Positions 7,915-17,139 are shown, counted from the first letter of the stretch. The stretch: 64,000 nt of DNA from G963674685 sp963674685 (GCA_963674685.2 CAXXWT010000002.1:1407716-1471715), one strand, 5' to 3'. Numbers and translations: made by a program. Notes: generated by a model not told the origin, from the letters alone.

Positions 7915-9270
7915 ATGGGAATTACTTTCGTTCAGAAAAGCGATCTTTCCTTAAAGAAAAATAATCCAAAAGTTGCATTGGTTCTTGCGGGGGGCGCGAT
8001 CTCCGGCGGGGTGTACACCCTGGCGGGCCTGAAAGCCCTCAATAATTTAATGGTCAATTTCGACGTGACGGACTTCGACCTGTTCGTCGGCCTTTCCGCC
8101 GGCGCGCTTCTGGCGGCGCCTCTGGCTCACGGCATCACCGCCGAGGAGATGCTGAAAAGTCTCGACGGACGCAGTTCGGTCTTCACGCAGCTCAAAGCCT
8201 GGCACTTTTACAATCCCAACTTCTCCGAGTTCGTCAACAAGCCCCTGCAACTTCTTTTCGACTCCGTGGTGATGTTCCCGAAATTCGGGATCAACTTCCT
8301 TTCGGCCATGTTCAATCCGGAGCAGCAGTACCTGTCCACGCTGTTCAAGTTCATGCGGCGTCCCGGTCCGAAAAGCGCCGAAGCGCTGGTTCGGGTCGTG
8401 GTGAAGATGATGATGTCCAGCACGGACGTCCCCAGCCCGCTTTCCTATATGCCCTCGGGAATCTTCGACAATCGATTGCTGGAAAGCTATATCCGTGAAA
8501 ATTTCGAGCGCAACAACCGGAAAAACGATTTCGGCGAGCTTTATCACCGCACGCGCAAAGAGCTTTACATCACGGCCCTGAACATGGACAGCGCCCAGCG
8601 CACCATTTTCGGTTACGACGAAAACAACAGCCTGACCATCAGCGAGGCCATCCAGGCCAGCACCGCCATTCCCGGTTTCTTCAAACCCGCGCGCATCAAG
8701 GGCTGCGACTACCTGGACGGCGGCGTCACCACCACGGCGAACATCGACGTGGCCGTGGATCATGGCGCGGACCTGATTATCGCCTACAATCCCTTCCGGC
8801 CTTTGGAAAACAAACTGCTGATCCGCTATTACAAGCAGATGAATCAATACATGGCCGACAAGTCCTACATTTCCGACGGTGGAATGCTGGCCGTTTTGAA
8901 CCAGGGTTTCAGGGCCTTGCTGCATTATCGCCTGCAGCACGCGCTGATCCGTTATCAGAATACGCCGTCGTTTACCGGCGACATCGTTCTCATCGAGCCG
9001 GACATTCACGACACCGCTTTCTTCGACCTGAACCCCATCGCTTTCTGGGAGCGGGCCAAGGCGGCGGAGCACGGTTTCGTATCCGTCAAGGAAGCCATCG
9101 ACGAGCATTACCCGCTGTTTAAAAAGATCCTCAACGCCTACGGCATTGAAACCACCATGTCGTTTATCGAAGAGGACGCCAGAAAGATTCAGACCACGCC
9201 CTACGACGAAACCGTCATTTCCATTCTCGGCAAGGAGCGCATCAAGCGCGATATCCGCCTGGCCATGTAG
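7915..9270 (+). CDS. Patatin-like phospholipase
   Basis: 451 residues from ATG 7915, which has GGAAGG just upstream; an in-frame ATG at 7855 would add 20 unlikely residues. The patatin fold is clear: glycine-rich oxyanion loop LAGGAISGG (near 24-32), nucleophile elbow GLSAG with Ser61, and catalytic Asp in YLDGG (about Asp268), giving the Ser-Asp dyad. Family members hydrolyse acyl esters of phospholipids or neutral lipids. No signal peptide is seen, so it is probably cytoplasmic or membrane-associated. The long C-terminal half is not recognised. Its 3' end overlaps the convergent radical SAM gene by 29 bases. Confidence 0.9.
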   Translation: MGITFVQKSDLSLKKNNPKVALVLAGGAISGGVYTLAGLKALNNLMVNFDVTDFDLFVGLSAGALLAAPLAHGITAEEMLKSLDGRSSVFTQLKAWHFYNPNFSEFVNKPLQLLFDSVVMFPKFGINFLSAMFNPEQQYLSTLFKFMRRPGPKSAEALVRVVVKMMMSSTDVPSPLSYMPSGIFDNRLLESYIRENFERNNRKNDFGELYHRTRKELYITALNMDSAQRTIFGYDENNSLTISEAIQASTAIPGFFKPARIKGCDYLDGGVTTTANIDVAVDHGADLIIAYNPFRPLENKLLIRYYKQMNQYMADKSYISDGGMLAVLNQGFRALLHYRLQHALIRYQNTPSFTGDIVLIEPDIHDTAFFDLNPIAFWERAKAAEHGFVSVKEAIDEHYPLFKKILNAYGIETTMSFIEEDARKIQTTPYDETVISILGKERIKRDIRLAM

Positions 9271-10681
9271 GAATCGAAAAAAAGATTTTGGGATTCACGA
9301 CGGCCTCCGCAAGCCAGCGCCGAAGTCCGCGGTCCGCCAGACGGCGGGAGACGGCCTGGGGGCGCAGATAGAATTTTGCGTAGGCGCGCTTGAGGAAGTT
9401 TTGTAAAAACCGCTCGTCGTAAAGAGCGTGCCCGGGACGCGGAGGCGTTTCGGGGACATCTTTGAGCAGCGTGTAATCCCGCCAGTAATCGTCGATGTCG
9501 CCGCGGGCCAGGGCGTCTAAGTAATCCGGCGTGGCGGGATTGAGCTGCGTGATGGTGAAAGAGGCGTAGTCCAGCGGCAACGCGCAGGCCAATTCCAGGC
9601 TTTGCTCCATTTCGCCGACGCTCTCATCGACGTATCCCAGCATGAAATAGCCCCGCGTGGTCAGGCCCGCTGCGTGGCAGAGGTGAACCGCTTTTTTCAC
9701 ATCCTCCACCGTGATGGATTTATTCATGAGGTCGAGAATGCGCCGGGAGCCGGATTCGATGCCGATGTTCACGCTGGTGCATCCGGCGGCGGCCAGCGCC
9801 CGGGCCGCGTCGGCGGTGATGCAGTCGGCCCGCGTGCGGATGTTGAATCCGGCGCGCACGCCCAGTTCCATGAATCCTTCGCAAAACTCGATCACGCGAT
9901 CTTCGCCGATGGTGAAAGTCTCGTCGAAAAAGATGAACTCCCGCGTGCGAAACCGGCTCAGGCGATCCTCGATCTCGTCGAGGACGCGGGAGATCGGCCG
10001 GGCGCGGTAGCGGCCCCCGGCGTATTGCTGCGAGCAGAAGCGGCAGCGGAAAGGGCAGCCCCGGCTCGTGATCAGCGTGGCCAGCGGCGGCAGCACGGTC
10101 AGCGCCCGGTATTTATTCAGCGGAAGCAGATCCAGGGCCGGAAAAGGCAGCGATCCCAGATCCTCGATGGGCGGGCCGGGCGCCGCGGATTTTATTTTTT
10201 CATTTTCCTTATATAGCACACCGGGAATTCCACCGGCGTCTTTGCCGCTTTCAAGAGCCCGGACGATTCGCCCCATGACAAATTCGCCTTCGCCCACGAT
10301 GCCGTAATCGACTTCGGCGAATCCCATGATTTCGTTCGGATAGGCGTCAAGTTGCGGACCGCCGACCACGATCACGGCCTCGGGCGCGATCTTTTTTAAG
10401 GCGCGAATCACGGCGTACGTGTTCGGCCAGTTCAGCGTGCTGGTGGAAAATCCCGCGATGCCGCAAAAGTTTTCGCCGATGCGCTCTGCGTGCCCCTCGG
10501 GCGTCAACGCCTCGATCGTGCCGTCCACGAGGCGAACGCCATGTCCATCGTCACGCAAAACCGCGGCGATCTGCGCGATGCCTAAGGGGGGGTACGCGCC
10601 GATGACGTTGGTCTCGGCCGGCCGAGCGCCTTCCATTCGGCGTTCATTGGCCCGGGACAATACTGTTTCGATACGCTTCAT
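9242..10681 (-). CDS. B12-binding-domain radical SAM protein
   Basis: 479 residues. An N-terminal cobalamin-binding-like domain (YPPLGIAQIAAVLRDDGH, VDG, VVGGPQLDAYPNEIM, VDYGIVGEGE) precedes a radical SAM core with SRGCPFRCRFCSQQ (cluster ligands Cys209, Cys213, Cys216). The arrangement is that of BchE-like class B methyltransferases and cyclases. Substrate unknown. NIGIESGSRRILDLMNKS and GLTTRGYFMLGY in the core are typical of this superfamily. The typical N-terminal motif KVLLINPP is replaced by a divergent stretch (MKRIETVLSRANERRMEG), so the true start may differ. It ends within the convergent lipase gene. Confidence 0.88.
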   Translation of the reverse strand: MKRIETVLSRANERRMEGARPAETNVIGAYPPLGIAQIAAVLRDDGHGVRLVDGTIEALTPEGHAERIGENFCGIAGFSTSTLNWPNTYAVIRALKKIAPEAVIVVGGPQLDAYPNEIMGFAEVDYGIVGEGEFVMGRIVRALESGKDAGGIPGVLYKENEKIKSAAPGPPIEDLGSLPFPALDLLPLNKYRALTVLPPLATLITSRGCPFRCRFCSQQYAGGRYRARPISRVLDEIEDRLSRFRTREFIFFDETFTIGEDRVIEFCEGFMELGVRAGFNIRTRADCITADAARALAAAGCTSVNIGIESGSRRILDLMNKSITVEDVKKAVHLCHAAGLTTRGYFMLGYVDESVGEMEQSLELACALPLDYASFTITQLNPATPDYLDALARGDIDDYWRDYTLLKDVPETPPRPGHALYDERFLQNFLKRAYAKFYLRPQAVSRRLADRGLRRWLAEAVVNPKIFFSIPTWPGGYRA

Positions 10682-10726
10682 TAAAGGCAGCTTAACAGAT
10701 TTTGCGTCGCCTGGAATAGAGCGCTT

Positions 10727-11761
10727 TTAGTTCTCCAGCAGAGCAGTTATTTCCGGGATTCCGAGCAGACTTTCGTAAAGGCGCTCGGCGAAAACGCGGT
10801 TGCCCTTTTCCGAATAATGAAAATGGATCAATTCCTCTTTTTCCACCTGGCTGCGCTGCGTGTATTCGGGGATCAAATCGATGAGCGGAATATTCAGGTT
10901 TTTCAGCTGCGTGGAAAGCCAGCTCATGAGATATATTTCAGCCTCCGACCTGGACTCTAACTTGGGCAGCAGGACGACGACAAGGGTGCTTCCTTTTTCC
11001 CGGTTGATTCTTTTTAAATCCTGAAAAAGGAATTTGCAGACATGCGGCGCGTTGCTTGAAAACTCCTTTTTCTTCAGACCGAAGGAGCGGAAAAGGTCGT
11101 GGAATCGAAAAAGAGCAATGTTTTTGGCCAGGGAGGGGAAAGCTTTTTTAATTCTCGGCACGGGAACATTTTTGACGACAATTTGATTGTTCTTGACATC
11201 CAGAATGGGTTTTTCATTTCCGAAATAGTTGGACGTTTCCATGCGGGAAAAGTCGTCAACGATCAAAAGCATGAGATGGATATTGTGGGCGAACTTCTTT
11301 CCGTCCCGCTTGTACCACAAATAAGCCTGGTCCAGTCCGTAACCGCTTTGGCCCATGTTAATGGTTTCTATTTTCGGATTCATGTTTTGCAACTCATGGC
11401 AAAGGGTATGGTCGTTTCCCACCCCATGTCCAAAAGTGAAGGAATCCCCGGAGCAGACAATCCGGGTTTTTTTATCCGGAACCGTAATGGAATAATCCCT
11501 GGTTGCGCGAAAGGATTGGGAGTTGATTTTGACGTGTTTGCCCTTGCCGAAATAATCATTCAATGTCGTGTTCGGCGCGCCGACCCAGCCAAGCCGGGAA
11601 TCATATTTCGTGTATTTGCGTTCGTCCAGTGAAGAAACGGCGGCTCGATTCTTCAGGACGAAGATCACGCTGGCCAATCCTTCGAGGGCAAGAAAAAAAA
11701 CCAGCACCGCAGCGACGGTGAAAAGGATTTTTTTCAGTCCCGCCATCGGACGATCAACCAT
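10727..11761 (-). CDS. Membrane-anchored SGNH/GDSL-like hydrolase
   Basis: 344 residues. A hydrophobic N-terminal segment (about 10-35, LFTVAAVLVFFLALEGLASVI) anchors it. The SGNH block I is CSGDSFTFGHGVG (Ser107 as putative nucleophile), followed by MGQSGYGLDQAY. The C-terminal IHFHYSEKGNRVFAE supplies the catalytic His of block V. Such proteins often deacylate or acylate surface polysaccharides, but no glycan locus is nearby, so the substrate is unknown. The start could also be the ATG six codons in (MAGLKK). It is transcribed toward the radical SAM gene. Confidence 0.75.
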   Translation of the reverse strand: MVDRPMAGLKKILFTVAAVLVFFLALEGLASVIFVLKNRAAVSSLDERKYTKYDSRLGWVGAPNTTLNDYFGKGKHVKINSQSFRATRDYSITVPDKKTRIVCSGDSFTFGHGVGNDHTLCHELQNMNPKIETINMGQSGYGLDQAYLWYKRDGKKFAHNIHLMLLIVDDFSRMETSNYFGNEKPILDVKNNQIVVKNVPVPRIKKAFPSLAKNIALFRFHDLFRSFGLKKKEFSSNAPHVCKFLFQDLKRINREKGSTLVVVLLPKLESRSEAEIYLMSWLSTQLKNLNIPLIDLIPEYTQRSQVEKEELIHFHYSEKGNRVFAERLYESLLGIPEITALLEN

Positions 11762-11793
11762 GAATCGATATTCCCCTCAATTCGCGATGAACC

Positions 11794-12927
11794 TTATTCA
11801 CCTTTCACGCAGCGAAATCCGAGATTGTCGCCCATGCCGCCGGGGGCGCCGTAAACGCGCTGCGACACGCGCAGGTTGTAATCGCCGACAACCCAGCTTC
11901 CGCCGCGCATAACGCGGCCCGTCCCCGAGTCCGGTCCCTGCGGGTTGTTTGCCGGGCTGACCGAGTAATAATCGGCGCCGTACCAGTCGCCGAGCCATTC
12001 GTAGACGTTGCCCAGCATGTCGAAAAGGCCGTAAGCGTTGGCTGTTTTTTGCATGACGGCGTGCGTGGCCGCCCCGGCGTTGTCCGAATACCATGCGACG
12101 CCGTCCAGGCACGCGGGATCGTCGCCGCAGACAAAACGCGCCGTGGTTCCGGCCCGCGCGGCGTATTCCCACTGCGCTTCCGTGGGCAGACTTCCTCCGA
12201 TTGCCGCGCAAAAAGCCGCCGCGTTATGCCAGGTCGCCATCTCCACCGGGCAGTCGGAGCATCCGGCGAACGCACTGGGATTGGAGCCTATGACGGCCGT
12301 GTATTGACCTTGCGTGATTTCACTTTGCGTCATTTGAAAAGCCGAAAGATTCACGGCGTGGCTGGGATTTTCTTCCGGATCGCAATGATCGTCGCCGTCG
12401 GAACATCCCATGTAAAAACAACCCGCGGGAATCGCGTTCCAGACAAGTCCCCATCCGTCGGTATCCTGATTTCCGGAATACACGCCGGGATTGCACTCGT
12501 CATCGTCATCCACGTCGTCATCGACGTCATCATCGACGTCATCATCTGCGTCGTCATCGATATCATCGTCGATATCGTCGTTCAGGTCGTCGTCCGCCCC
12601 GAGGCATTCGTCCAGCTCATAGCAATGGATGACGGCCTGGCAGTCGTCGAACTCGTCCATGCACCAAAGCAGGCAGTCGGGATCTTCGTTTTCTTCGCAT
12701 ACGACCTCGTACAGTTGGTCCGAATCGGCGCTGTCGGGGCAGTTATCCATAAAGCCGTCGATCACGTCCCGGCAATCATCCGCCGAGTCATCGTCAGCAT
12801 CGTCGTCCGTCCTGCCATCGCTGTCATTGTCGTCATCGTCGTCGTCATTGCAGCCGCAGGCGATGAAGGAGGACATAAAAATCAGGCCGAGTACGGCCAG
12901 CAGAGTCGTTATTTTAAGTTTTGCCAT
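11794..12927 (-). CDS. Poly-Asp lipoprotein with formylglycine-generating-enzyme (SUMF1) domain
   Basis: 377 residues from ATG 12927, preceded by GGGAG; an in-frame ATG 10 codons upstream lacks this site. The signal peptide ends SSFIACGC, then an Asp-rich run (CNDDDDDD...). A Cys-containing segment (CRDVIDGFMDNCPDSAD through DELDECLG) and a second Asp-rich linker (DDIDDDADDDVDDD) follow. The C-terminal ~220 residues are an FGE-sulfatase fold: FYMGCSDGDDHCDPEENPSH, QSEITQGQYTAV, LPTEAQWEYAARAG, YGLFDMLGNVYEWLGDWYG, VMRGGSW, LGFRCVKGE. Many such domains are substrate-binding or non-catalytic rather than true sulfatase activators, and no sulfatase is nearby. Outer-membrane surface location is inferred. 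Confidence 0.88.
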   Translation of the reverse strand: MAKLKITTLLAVLGLIFMSSFIACGCNDDDDDDNDSDGRTDDDADDDSADDCRDVIDGFMDNCPDSADSDQLYEVVCEENEDPDCLLWCMDEFDDCQAVIHCYELDECLGADDDLNDDIDDDIDDDADDDVDDDVDDDVDDDDECNPGVYSGNQDTDGWGLVWNAIPAGCFYMGCSDGDDHCDPEENPSHAVNLSAFQMTQSEITQGQYTAVIGSNPSAFAGCSDCPVEMATWHNAAAFCAAIGGSLPTEAQWEYAARAGTTARFVCGDDPACLDGVAWYSDNAGAATHAVMQKTANAYGLFDMLGNVYEWLGDWYGADYYSVSPANNPQGPDSGTGRVMRGGSWVVGDYNLRVSQRVYGAPGGMGDNLGFRCVKGE

Positions 12928-13057
12928 TTCACACTCCCTGAAATTCAAAGAATCCACATGATAAGGCGTCCGACAGGAGCAAACAAGGAAAAAGTGATCG
13001 GAAATTTTAACCGCTTATGGCCTTGCCTTCGCTTTCAATGCGCTGCATATTTTTAAA

Positions 13058-14002
13058 ATGACTGACGTCGATAATACTATTTTCAAAGTCATGGCCGGGC
13101 GCGGCGGCCCTTTTTTCTTCGTGGGAACGGGGAAAAACGCCGGCAAGACCACGCTGCTCAACGCGGTGAACCGCGTGCTGTCCGGCGCGGGGGCATCGGT
13201 GGGCGTCACGACCATCGGGCATGACGGCGAGGCCTTCGATGCCGTTTTGGGACATCCCAAGCCGCCGGTTATTCTTTATCCGGGGAACCTGGCGTGCATG
13301 ACCGAGGCGATGGCCGAAAACGCGGGATCGGCGATTCGCGTCGTCCTCGAAACGGATTTCGAAACGGCGGTGGGCCGCCTGGTTATTGCGCGGGCGCTTA
13401 TCGAGGCGCGCGTGGAAATCCTCGGTCCGGAAACCAACGCGCGCGCCATGGCCCTTTGCGAAAAAATGGAGGATCTGGGCGCGGGGATTATCCTCGTGGA
13501 CGGCGCCTTTTCCCGCCGCACGCAGATCGCCGGAAAGGATCGAAACGCCCTGGCGCTGATCGTGTCCGGAGACATCGGCGCCACGCTGCGCGATATCGAA
13601 AAGCGGGCGCGGCACTGGATCGAAAACCTCACGCTGCCGAGGTATGACGGAAATCCGGCGGATTTGCCCGCGGCTTTGGGCGTGCATGATATGGGCGATG
13701 TTTTTTTTATTCGCGGCCCTCTTACCGACGAGTCCACGCAAAAGCTTATCGAATCCGCGAATGGGCGGCCGGTGATTGTCGAAGACGGCACGAAGATGTT
13801 TTGTTCTTTAACGCTTTGGGAGCGCCTTAAGAAATCCGCGGGAGGGATTTACGCGTTAAGGACATTCGACCTTGCGCTGATTGCGGCGAATCCCACGGCC
13901 CGGTGCAAGCCGGGATTCGATCCGGCGGCTTTCGCCCGGACCCTACGAAAGGCAGCCGGAGACATTCCCGTCATTGACGTGTTGATGGAACGGGCGCAGT
14001 GA
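13058..14002 (+). CDS. P-loop ATPase with GTGKNAGKTT motif
   Basis: 314 residues. The N-terminus has FFFVGTGKNAGKTTLLNAVNRVL, a Walker A of the SIMIBI-like type, then VGVTTIGHDGEAFD and VEILGPETNARAMALCEKME, and IILVDGAFSRRTQIA as a Walker B-like strand. The core resembles dethiobiotin-synthetase-like or MobB-like nucleotide-binding proteins, and possibly the KamB-type ATPases tied to lysine 5,6-aminomutase reactivation. No aminomutase gene is in the window, so that link is weak. It is divergent from the FGE lipoprotein gene and convergent with the pseudopilin gene. Function undetermined. Confidence 0.6.
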   Translation: MTDVDNTIFKVMAGRGGPFFFVGTGKNAGKTTLLNAVNRVLSGAGASVGVTTIGHDGEAFDAVLGHPKPPVILYPGNLACMTEAMAENAGSAIRVVLETDFETAVGRLVIARALIEARVEILGPETNARAMALCEKMEDLGAGIILVDGAFSRRTQIAGKDRNALALIVSGDIGATLRDIEKRARHWIENLTLPRYDGNPADLPAALGVHDMGDVFFIRGPLTDESTQKLIESANGRPVIVEDGTKMFCSLTLWERLKKSAGGIYALRTFDLALIAANPTARCKPGFDPAAFARTLRKAAGDIPVIDVLMERAQ

Positions 14003-14027
14003 AATCTCCGTCCAAGGATGTAGATTG

Positions 14028-14705
14028 TCACTCCGTCGTTTGCGGCAGGCAGTCGTCCCGAGTTTCAATGACGTAACAATACGCCGACGACCATCGTGAA
14101 CGCACCCAGCGGCCCGTATTGAGATCGCCGTCATCCACCAATTCATCGACGTACTGCCCGGCCAAATTGTCGATGGGGTTGTCGCCCTCCACCACGGAGA
14201 TGAGGTACGTGCCCGGGGATGTGGGCGAAGGCGTTGCTCCCTCGTTGTTGTTCCAATCCCATTGTCCGCCCATGGGCGTTAAACTGAAATCGAAACTGGT
14301 TCGGTTGGCGAACGGGCCTCCCCATGACGGTTCGAGATGCACGTTGGATAAAAATCCGGGGTCCTGGCCTCGGGGCGTTTCGGGGGGATAGTGGCCGTTT
14401 GCCTGGCAGTACATCCAGAGGGATTTTTCAAAAGACTCGATCATGCCGACCATGGCTCCGGCTCTTCCCTTGGATTTCACCAGGCGGTATGTGGCGAAAC
14501 CGATGGCGAGTATGATGGAAATGATGAGGAAAGACACCACCATTTCCACCAGCGTAAAACCGTTGCGGCGCCTGCATCCCGGTGAAGGCCGCGGTTTGGT
14601 CAAAATGCCTTTGTGACCGCGCGCTTTCGAAGGATTCAGCCGCTTGAAAGATTCAGACACTTCCGGTAAATGCTGCGTTTGAGACGGCACGATGAACACT
14701 CCCAA
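14028..14705 (-). CDS. Type II secretion/type IV pilin-like pseudopilin
   Basis: 225 residues as called. A prepilin-peptidase site lies at RRRNGFTLVEM, with cleavage after Gly and Glu+5 present, followed by the hydrophobic helix VVSFLIISIILAIGFATYRLV. The mature part (YCQANGHYPPETPRGQDPGF, WGGPFANRTSF, GTYLISVVEGD) resembles GspG-like major pseudopilins. The leader is long (about 47 residues), so the true start may be an internal non-ATG codon. No other secretion genes are adjacent, making it a solitary pseudopilin. Confidence 0.75.
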   Translation of the reverse strand: MGVFIVPSQTQHLPEVSESFKRLNPSKARGHKGILTKPRPSPGCRRRNGFTLVEMVVSFLIISIILAIGFATYRLVKSKGRAGAMVGMIESFEKSLWMYCQANGHYPPETPRGQDPGFLSNVHLEPSWGGPFANRTSFDFSLTPMGGQWDWNNNEGATPSPTSPGTYLISVVEGDNPIDNLAGQYVDELVDDGDLNTGRWVRSRWSSAYCYVIETRDDCLPQTTE

Positions 14706-14802
14706 AAATTTTTTGTACCTACATGAGACTTATCGTCCGTTCCATAATAAATCATTAAAGATTTCTTCGACATATAATTTTGTGGCATTTTATTTTTTTT
14801 CA

Positions 14803-15864
14803 TCACCATTTTAACAAGGCGCACTCGATGCTCGTGCCCGGACCCATGGCCATGGCCAGCCCATAATCCCCTTGCCGGGCGATGTCTTCTTTCACAAGTT
14901 CCTTATATGAAAAAATGAACGAGCCTGACGACATATTCCCGTGCGTGCGCAGAATATTGATCGTGTGGCGCATGTCGCGGTCGGTCAGGCCCAGGTTGTA
15001 CTTGATGCTGTCGATGACCTTTTTGCCGCCGGAATGAATCAGCCAGTGGGCGATGTCTCTTTTTTTCAATTCCGACCTGTCCAGGATTTTGCGCACGGGC
15101 TTTGAGACCTCCGAGCCGATGACATAGGGTATTTCCCGGTCCAGGTAGAAAGATAAGCGCCCGCCCACCTGCTCGAATTTCATGGCGTCAATGGCCGACG
15201 TGATAATATGAGATTCAAAATCCACCAGTTGCGGCCCGTTTTCGTGCGTCAAATCATCCGAAGCCCTCATGACCACAGCCGCCGATCCGTCGCCGAACAG
15301 GGAATTGACCACGCCCACGCCCAGGGTTTCGTCGTGGATATAGGCCGCGCTGCAAACCTCGCAGCATAGAAGCAGGGCGTTTTTCCCCGGATGATTTTTC
15401 GCGTACTCCGCGGCCTGGGCCATGCCGTTGACGCCCGCGTTGCACCCCATGCCCACGAGATCGGCGCGTCGCGCGTCGCTTCGAAAGCCCATGTCTTTTA
15501 TCAGATGCGCGCTGATGCCCGGGCAAAGGAAACCGGTGCTGGACACGGTGACGAAATAATCCACATCCGCGCCGGCGAGATTCGCGTTTTGCAGACATTG
15601 CTCGACGGCTCGTCGGCCCATGTCCCGCGCGCCGCGAAGATGTTTGGCGATCAGCTCCCCGCCGGATTCGTTCGGAAGACCGTTTTCAACCGGAGGCAGA
15701 TATAAAAACCGGTTTTCGATGTGGCTGTTTTGAAAAATCGAGCGCACTTTGGGATTTTCGATGCGGTACATTTTCAGGATATCATGCTGGGAATAACCTT
15801 CGGGCGGCGCGGCCGTGCCGACGGCGATGATGCGCGGATGGTTTCGGCCGGCGTTTTCGCTCAT
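14803..15864 (-). CDS. Type III polyketide synthase (DpgA-like)
   Basis: 353 residues, standard for chalcone-synthase-type enzymes. The triad is complete: Cys141 in VGMGCNAGVNG, His277 in LIHSGGKKV, Asn310 in RTHGNMSSGS. GVGVVNSLFGDGSAAVV and the C-terminal AMAMGPGTSIE are also family-typical. The N-terminal SQHDILKMYRIENPKVRSIF and the whole flavour resemble DpgA (3,5-dihydroxyphenylacetyl-CoA synthase) more than plant-like or alkylresorcinol enzymes. DpgA works with enoyl-CoA-hydratase-like partners, and one is encoded 86 bases upstream on the same strand. Product not predictable with confidence. Confidence 0.88.
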   Translation of the reverse strand: MSENAGRNHPRIIAVGTAAPPEGYSQHDILKMYRIENPKVRSIFQNSHIENRFLYLPPVENGLPNESGGELIAKHLRGARDMGRRAVEQCLQNANLAGADVDYFVTVSSTGFLCPGISAHLIKDMGFRSDARRADLVGMGCNAGVNGMAQAAEYAKNHPGKNALLLCCEVCSAAYIHDETLGVGVVNSLFGDGSAAVVMRASDDLTHENGPQLVDFESHIITSAIDAMKFEQVGGRLSFYLDREIPYVIGSEVSKPVRKILDRSELKKRDIAHWLIHSGGKKVIDSIKYNLGLTDRDMRHTINILRTHGNMSSGSFIFSYKELVKEDIARQGDYGLAMAMGPGTSIECALLKW

Positions 15865-15950
15865 TTTTCCCGTCCGTTTCGAAAATCAAAAAGAATCCAC
15901 AGTCTTCGGCCCCCTGAAAGCGTCGAAGCCTTATGGAATCAAGCTATGTT

Positions 15951-16664
15951 CTAAATATTATCTTGTCCAGATGAGGAGCTTTTTTTGTGATAGCAGCGGG
16001 CCTGCGCGAGCCGGGAAAGCCGGTCGCCGTACCCGTCATCGCCGCCGGCGTCGATGACCGTTTTGGCCAGTTCAAGGGCCTCGGGATCGGCTTTGAGAAG
16101 CGCATCGGCGATTTTCATGGCCGCGGTCAGGGCGTCGTCGGCGACGTCGTTGACCAGGCCCCAGGCCAGGGCCGTTGCCGCGTCGATTTTACGGCCCGTC
16201 AGGATCATCTCCTTCGCCCGCCCTTTGCCGATGACGGCGGACAGCCGCCGCGCACCTCCGGCCGCGGGGATGACGCCCAGGCCGGTTTCGGGAAAAAACA
16301 TGCGCGCCGATGTGGACGCCGTGCGCAGGTCGCAGGCCAGCGCCAACTCGAGGCCGCCGCCCGCGGCGTCTCCGTTGACGGCGGCGACGGTCGGTTTGGG
16401 AAACGCGTAAATTCGGTTGAACAAATCCGCGCTGCGCAGATTCAGCGCGTCCGTCAGCTTCTTTTTGCCGATTTCTTTCAGATCGGCCCCGGCGCAGAAA
16501 TGGCGTTTTCCCTGCCCGGTGAAAATCACGACGCGCACGCCGGCGTCCCGCCCGGCTTCATCCAGGCGCGCCGACAGTTCGATCAGCAGTTTTTCGTTGT
16601 AGGCGTTGGCGGCTTCGGGCCGGTTGATTTTCAGGATGCAGACGCCGCTTTGGTCGCCGGGCAT
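15951..16664 (-). CDS. Enoyl-CoA hydratase/isomerase family protein
   Basis: 237 residues, start one base after the greA stop. The crotonase fold is clear: INRPEAANAYNEKLL, FCAGADLKEIG (oxyanion), NGDAAGGGLELALACDLRTAS and FPETGLGVIPAAGGARRL. Both glutamates used by hydratases (GLEL and PETGLG) are present, so hydration is plausible. Its position between greA and a DpgA-like type III polyketide synthase suggests a role like DpgB/DpgD in aromatising or dehydrating the polyketide product, but an ordinary beta-oxidation role is equally possible. Confidence 0.87.
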   Translation of the reverse strand: MPGDQSGVCILKINRPEAANAYNEKLLIELSARLDEAGRDAGVRVVIFTGQGKRHFCAGADLKEIGKKKLTDALNLRSADLFNRIYAFPKPTVAAVNGDAAGGGLELALACDLRTASTSARMFFPETGLGVIPAAGGARRLSAVIGKGRAKEMILTGRKIDAATALAWGLVNDVADDALTAAMKIADALLKADPEALELAKTVIDAGGDDGYGDRLSRLAQARCYHKKSSSSGQDNI

Positions 16665-16665
16665 G

Positions 16666-17139
16666 TCAGACGTATTTCACTTCGAGGATTTCCAGCGAAC
16701 GCAGGCCGCCGGGTGTTTTCACATCCAGCAGATCGCCTTCGGATTTGCCGATGAGGCTGCGCGCGATGGGTGTTTTATAGGAAATTTTGCCGCTTTTCAG
16801 ATCCGCCTCCGGCTCGCCGACGATCTGGTAGACATTTTCCTTGTCCGTATTCAAATCGAGAACCTTGACGGTGGCGCCGAAGGTGACGCGCTCGCTTTGG
16901 ATGGTTGCCGGATCGATGATCTGCACCTGCGCGAGCTGTCCCTGCAATGCGCCGATGCGCGCTTCCAATAAACCCTGCGCGTCTTTGGCCGCGTCGTATT
17001 CGGCGTTTTCCGACAAATCGCCCTGTTCGATGGCCGCGCCGATGGCCTGCGCCGCCGCCGGGCGCTCGACGTTGATCATGTGGTCCAGTTGTTTCAGGAG
17101 TCTTTCGTGGCCTTCCCTGGTGATCGGCGGACGATCCAT
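16666..17139 (-). CDS. greA: Transcription elongation factor GreA
   Basis: 157 residues from ATG 17139, which has GGGGA eight bases upstream; an ATG five codons earlier is less likely. It has the N-terminal coiled coil with PITREGHERLLKQLDHM and AAIEQGDLSENAEYDAAKDAQGLLEARI, whose acidic tip (GDLSENAEYD) inserts into the RNA polymerase secondary channel to promote transcript cleavage. The C-terminal FKBP-like domain ends PIARSLIGKSEGDLLDVKTPGG. Length is canonical. Confidence 0.96.
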   Translation of the reverse strand: MDRPPITREGHERLLKQLDHMINVERPAAAQAIGAAIEQGDLSENAEYDAAKDAQGLLEARIGALQGQLAQVQIIDPATIQSERVTFGATVKVLDLNTDKENVYQIVGEPEADLKSGKISYKTPIARSLIGKSEGDLLDVKTPGGLRSLEILEVKYV

